Below are positions 59,916 to 64,000 of a stretch of 64,000 nt of DNA, in pieces. How positions within the stretch are numbered: position 1 is the first letter of the stretch; the number at the start of each line of letters is the position of its first letter. The notes beneath the pieces were generated by a model that saw only the letters and a list, made by a program, of their open reading frames with translations, searched no databases and was not told the DNA's origin. Origin of the DNA: Mesodorylaimus sp. YZB2_4 (lineage: Eukaryota > Nematoda > Enoplea > Dorylaimida > Dorylaimidae); contig JASANH010000938.1 of NCBI GenBank assembly GCA_030248295.1, positions 2,108,001 through 2,172,000 of the forward strand. Reading direction: 5' to 3'. The position numbers and the translations under genes were made by a program.

Positions 59916-61199
59916 ATGGAAAACTCCTGGAATAGGCTGTTGATGCCACATGGGTCCATTCCAAGCCTCCAGTTCCTTGTGCTACTAGGGTTTAAAAAGG
60001 GCACTCCGAACTCACAGATCACTCTTGTGAGTCTGACAGTCATGGAACGAGTAGCTGAGCAAGCTATGACCCTTTGCCCTGGCTACAATGTAAGCCAAAC
60101 TATCGAATCACTGTTTAACCACACGACCTTCGCGGACAGAGAACACCAGCTGGCCGCACTGGCTTGCCTCTACGGTAAGGCCCAAGACGAAATGGTCCGC
60201 ATCACGTACTGGAACGGATTCTCGTACATCATTGGATTCGCCTTCGGTGCCCCCAGTGCCGTCATGGCCATCCTGATTTTCTATCGTAAGGATTTCGGCT
60301 CGGTCAGCTTCTCCTATCACCGCGTCATCAACGTGATCGAACTGATCTACATGGGCTTCGTTTTCGAATGCGGCCTGGAATGGATGACTGGTGATCTCAT
60401 TGCCAGATCGTGGTTGTGGTGTCAATTCCGGACCTACTTTCACTACAAGCTGGACCTGGCATTGCCCTTGGCCATCCAACTCATCATTCTCTGGGTGGCA
60501 TTGGAGCGGGTGACCGTCTGCTACGCCGCGGCCTGGTTCAAAGTGATCAACCGGGTGTCAGTGGCGCATTTAGTTGTCGCGGTCAGCCTGGTCGCCTCAC
60601 TGGCCATCTATTCCCCATCGGCCTTCACATCCAAGTTCGTATTCGATAACACGACCCAGCGATACGTCCGAACTGCAGTCGGCTTTGCCAAAACCCATGG
60701 CAACGAGACCTACGCCCGATTTCACAGTTTCCTGGCCTTTATCCAATTCGCTCTACTGACCGCCGCCACTGTGGCTACCGTGGCTGGGCTGATCGAGACA
60801 ACCAGGCGGAAACGAAGACTCGCGGATTCAGCGGGATCCAAATCGGCCAACGCCCAAACCTTGTATCGCCAAATTGCTATCAACAAGCAGTTGTGTCTGC
60901 TGCAGCTGTGCGAATCTGTGCCAGTCCTGCTCAACTGCTTGATCCTGGTCATCATACAAAGTTTCTCTGTCGTCACAGATCCTCTGCAGCTGGTAGCCAT
61001 GCCCTTCGATGAAGCCATTCGAAACGTGAATTTGTTCCGACTTTTCTTGTACTTGTGTATCCTTCAAACAGTGGTCGATATGATCGAGCACTCAACCCAC
61101 TTTTATCGCTATTTCGTGTTCTCGCAGAAAGTCAATTCTGTCATTCGGCACATGTTCAAGAAGAACTCTGTTAGCGCAGTCAGTGTAATCCCAGGTTGA
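59916..61199 (+). CDS. Orphan seven-transmembrane receptor, intronless
   Basis: Single exon. From ATG 59916 it gives 427 aa, but the first 42 residues look like leader sequence. An acceptor-like GACAG lies 2 nt before the in-frame ATG at 60042, so the true start is probably 60042 (385 aa). The N-terminus then has sequons NVSQ and NHTT. Seven hydrophobic segments are visible, with a Cys before TM3 (WLWCQFRTYF), VALERVTVCYAAAW in the DRY position (ERV) and a His/Tyr-rich end (STHFYRYFVFSQKVN) like the TM7/helix 8 region of invertebrate class A orphan receptors. NPxxY is replaced by another sequence. Codon use is GC-richer than its neighbours. Confidence 0.8.
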   Translation: MENSWNRLLMPHGSIPSLQFLVLLGFKKGTPNSQITLVSLTVMERVAEQAMTLCPGYNVSQTIESLFNHTTFADREHQLAALACLYGKAQDEMVRITYWNGFSYIIGFAFGAPSAVMAILIFYRKDFGSVSFSYHRVINVIELIYMGFVFECGLEWMTGDLIARSWLWCQFRTYFHYKLDLALPLAIQLIILWVALERVTVCYAAAWFKVINRVSVAHLVVAVSLVASLAIYSPSAFTSKFVFDNTTQRYVRTAVGFAKTHGNETYARFHSFLAFIQFALLTAATVATVAGLIETTRRKRRLADSAGSKSANAQTLYRQIAINKQLCLLQLCESVPVLLNCLILVIIQSFSVVTDPLQLVAMPFDEAIRNVNLFRLFLYLCILQTVVDMIEHSTHFYRYFVFSQKVNSVIRHMFKKNSVSAVSVIPG

Positions 61200-61431
61200 T
61201 CATATGTGGCACAGGCACCCGTTTTGTAACAAAAGTTTTTTGGAGACTTATTTTTTAAATCGCAGGACAAGTATTGTAGCTCATGAAACTAAAAAAGATC
61301 ATAGCACGTGATTCATATCATAAGAGCCTCACACCTTTTTTCACTGGTCCTTCCCATCACGACCCAAGCCCTTTCCCTCCGATTGCCTCCGACGATTCCG
61401 ACAACGAATCAGACGATTTTGAAGACGGCTT

Positions 61432-62376
61432 TCAGAGCAGGCGACTTAGTCGTGCGTGCGAGGAGGCAACTTCGCAGTAGCCGATTATGGCGCTAAAGTC
61501 AGGTTCCTCGTTATCACTATTTTCAAAGTCAATCAAATCCGTATGATCATTTACGACGGCACTTACTTACCGACGACGATCTTGCCATTCTCGCCACTCT
61601 TCATCTAGTTTTCGGAACAGGGCAGCTATTTCTGAGTCCAATATAGATAAGATCGCCCCAAAAATTGCCACCCTGAGCAGAAGTCCGGTCGGAGAAGCTG
61701 TGCCTATTTCGCTGCGCACGATCGGAGAAGTCAGCAGCGCTTGTTGCAAGTCGGGGCCAGAAGGGACGATTAGCATGTGCGATCTGAGAGAAACCAAAAC
61801 TGTAATTAGTCAGTCGAATTGTAAGCCACATCACACTCGCCCCGATTCGTCGTTTCCATTGAACATTTCCAAAAACGGTTTCAGCCTTTCCTGATTGGCC
61901 GCAGTCTGGTCACCGAAGCAGATGATGTTCACGTTCACCTTTTCCTTCCCGAAGATGTTTGCAGTTTCCAGCAGCTAATGTGCAAAAATTACTTCAAAAA
62001 TTCACCAAAGCGCAGTCACCCGGCTAAATGCGCACTCCAGCCGGCATTTAGCCAACTTTGGCAAGAAACGAGAGGCAACTCATTTTTTTAAAAATCATTT
62101 CGACAGCACTTACCCTGGCGTCATCCTCTGCAAACAGACTGCCAAAGAACGAAGTAATGCGTGGCCTGTGATTACGACTTTGGCGATTTTTTAAAGCGAG
62201 CTGCAAAAGATCAAGGCCTTTAATTTCTGCTTACGGCAAAATACAAAGGTCCATACATGCGCCATTTTGAGACCCATCACAAATCTCAATGAGCCATTGA
62301 TCGGAATATCATTCAACTTCGTGAAAAGCTCGTAGTGGTCCATTGTCAAGTTGGCCAACACAACACAGTCACGCGG
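61432..62376 (-). CDS. Divergent Rpn10/PSMD4-like (26S proteasome ubiquitin receptor)
   Basis: Exons 62376-62257, 62200-62114, 61974-61841, 61783-61571 and 61516-61432 join in frame. They match the Rpn10 VWA domain in order: VVLANLTMDHYELFTKLNDI, GSLRFVMGLKMAH, LALKNRQSRNHRPRI, KEKVNVNIICFGD, FLEMFNGNDESG then SHMLIVPSGPDLQQALLTSP. Rpn10 presents ubiquitin chains to the proteasome. Oddities: the VWA start (normally TMVCVDNSE) was not found, although a frame near 62450-62550 is a candidate; the LALALRVSMEE-type ubiquitin-interacting motif is not recognisable; and the third intron needs a GC donor (GG/GCGAGT). It may be a diverged paralogue rather than the housekeeping gene. Confidence 0.75.
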
Positions 62377-63254
62377 CTAAAATGGTGTGCTTTTTGGACA
62401 GCTACAGTATAAGACACCCATCTTGATTAATCTTCCCCGTGGATCGTCCTATTTGAATGCCACAAGTGACTCCAGGATTAAGTGACTGCTAGTCACATGG
62501 ATGTCTACCGAGGCCAAACCATCCACAAATGACAAAACTATAGAAATCATTTCATTTTCCACCCTTGCCCTACCCAGGGTCCTATCGGATAACGGGGAAG
62601 AATTTCAGTGGGGTCGGTAAACCATTCGGGTCGCCCAGGCTATTGGATTCCACGAAGAGTGAAACAAGTGAAACTTGGACTGAAGTCGCCATAGCGCCAT
62701 GTCTTAAGCCTTGTCGAAACTGCAAAATAAAAGGGACCCTTTCAGGAATCGTCCAAGGTGAAGGACTGAGACGAAAACTTAACATATCATCGTGCTTTCT
62801 AGCACCATTTCTGTACAAAATTTGACCTAGCATCGTAGAATAAACAACCAGCGTCAAAAATTCAGCAGGGAACTGTCACACCGCCGCAGTCCAAATACTG
62901 CCAACATTGAACATCTCTGATGCTGCTAATTAATTATCACCCACTTAAAAAAATATATACGATTAAACGGAAGCTTATATGGCAAAAAAAGAGAAACGAG
63001 CTTTTACTCAAGTTCATTTATGTATGTTAAACGCATAAAAGCTAAATGAGATGACCTTATCGCATTGTAAAGTCTGTTAAGCAAGTGAGAAATACGTCGC
63101 TTTTAGGATGTGCGCAGAGAAGCTAAAGATTTGAATGGAACAGGAGTCGATCTGATTGTGTTCATTTCATTCATTGACGCATTTCTTTGCAGGTTGGTCG
63201 CTTTCTCTGCGTGCGCAGAACCGCTCTGGAACCGGTGCTAGCTTTATCGTAGAC
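62377..63254. other. Intergenic, possible first Rpn10 exon and Kelch leader
   Basis: A minus frame near 62450-62550 could encode the VWA start of the Rpn10-like gene, though the match is weak. On the plus strand a strong acceptor TTTCTTTGCAG at 63194 precedes the Kelch gene ATG by 60 nt, so that gene has a spliced leader exon or intron here. Confidence 0.35.
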
Positions 63255-64000
63255 ATGGCGTTCTTCACAGGCGCATTCGCGGGAACAGAATCGGGAGTGG
63301 ACGTGGCCACTTCGCCTCTGATAATTTCACCAATGAAGGAGAATACGTTGAGTTTTGCTCCGTATTGCAGTCCTAATCAGTTTATGCCTCACCCGGTGGA
63401 AGGGTTCGCCTATGCCAGCATCAAAGATAGTTTGTATGTTTTTGGGGGATCCGATCTCAATGGACAGGAAACGGGTGATTTGTACGTATTCACTCTCAAG
63501 TCTGGTAAGTTTGCGGATATTTTTAGGTTTCTTTCGTTAAGAAAATAGGCCTAATTGGTTTCGTGATCAAAAATTGTAGGGTGGCAAAAAGTTGAAATCC
63601 AAAGTCAAGATAATACTCAGAAGCCATCACCGCGCGTCGCAGCTGCCATGACGTCTTATGACGAGAAGTTGTTCTTGTTCGGTGGTATCAACGGAAGCCA
63701 GGGCTGGTTGAACGACTTTTTCGAGTTTGATACAGGTATGAGGTTTATTGGGGCGTTCGATATGGTAATTATTTTTCTTTATTTCTAGGATCTTCATCGT
63801 GGAAGAAGATCGTCAACGAAGATTCAAAGGCAGGACCGACACCTCGCGATAAAGTGGCTTTGATCGCATTGCGTGACAAGATTTATTTGTACGGTGGATT
63901 CGGGCCTCGCAAACGTGTCAAGCCAGGGAACGAGTCTGCGGACATCGAAGGTGAGAACGTCTCGACGTCGGCAAAGACTGATTTATCAAGTAATGGCAAT
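63255..64000 (+). CDS. Kelch-repeat protein (KLHDC-like), 5' part
   Basis: Exons 63255-63504, 63580-63735 and 63789-63950 join in phase 1; the gene runs off the window. Repeats of about 50 residues show the Kelch pattern of a double Gly and a later Trp: SLYVFGGSDLNGQ then GWQKVEI, KLFLFGGINGSQGWLNDFFEF then SSWKKI, and TPRDKVALIALRDKIYLYGG. The PTPRDK plus YGGFGP section resembles KLHDC1/2/3 and related propellers, some of which are substrate receptors of Cullin-2 ligases. No BTB domain is seen before the repeats. ATG 63255 was chosen because it begins the frame after the leader acceptor at 63194. Confidence 0.85.

Noticed and set aside
60108..60479. Acidic minus-strand frame of 123 codons
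   Set aside because: Antisense shadow of the GPCR at 59916-61199.
1..64000. CRISPR arrays, prokaryotic operons or phage-like modules
   Set aside because: Dense spliceosomal introns and animal gene families show nuclear animal DNA; no regularly spaced repeat array seen.

Overview
The window is eukaryotic nuclear DNA from a small-genome invertebrate animal. Genes carry many short spliceosomal introns, mostly 50-60 bp with GTRAGT donors and TTTTAG or TTTCAG acceptors. Animal-specific families are present: a Bsx/bsh homeobox gene, a nicotinic-type Cys-loop receptor, gephyrin, rhodopsin-like GPCRs, a PKA inhibitor and type II membrane ENPP ectoenzymes. The compact layout and moderate GC would suit a tardigrade or another compact-genome ecdysozoan, but no single gene fixes the phylum, so the organism call is weak. 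All exon models were assembled by eye from splice consensus, reading frame and remembered family motifs. No search was run, and splice sites may be off by a few bases.

Layout. 1-5.6 kb: the 3' end of an unknown gene (+), a small TATA-driven ORF (+) and a Bsx/bsh homeobox gene (-). 8.5-10.7 kb: a secreted PAN/apple-domain protein (-). 11.5-12.3 kb: a divergent protein tyrosine phosphatase-like region (-). 13.4-14.5 kb: a single-pass membrane protein (-). 16-17.1 kb: a two-exon GPCR (-). 19.3-27.5 kb: two tandem ENPP genes (-); the upstream one carries a foldback-type transposon in an intron. 28.4 kb: a PKI-like inhibitor (+). 30.1-32.3 kb: a beta-propeller protein and a secreted Cys-rich protein (both -). 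32.3-38.9 kb: about 6.6 kb with no gene I can support. 38.9-40.2 kb: an intronless peptide-type GPCR (+). 41.4-46.9 kb: a nicotinic receptor alpha-like gene and a gephyrin gene (both -). 48.8-51.1 kb: a lysosomal Pro-X carboxypeptidase-like protease (+). 53-55.8 kb: a secreted alpha-carbonic anhydrase (+) flanked by non-LTR retrotransposon scraps. 56-57.7 kb: a ubiquitin-like/TM protein and a Cys-rich TM protein (both -). 59.9-61.2 kb: a second intronless GPCR (+). 61.4-62.4 kb: a divergent Rpn10/PSMD4-like gene (-). 63.3 kb to the end: the 5' part of a Kelch-repeat gene (+).

There is no operon logic. Many products act at the cell surface or in signalling: three GPCRs, an ion channel, two ectonucleotidases, PKI and a PTP. 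The channel and gephyrin lie head to tail 446 bp apart. I found no single clearly undescribed system. The most interesting signals are the ENPP pair with divergent intron content and a datable transposon insertion, three stop-free introns of length 3n, two candidate GC-AG introns, a His-rich linker in gephyrin, and splice-acceptor-like sites directly in front of several start codons.
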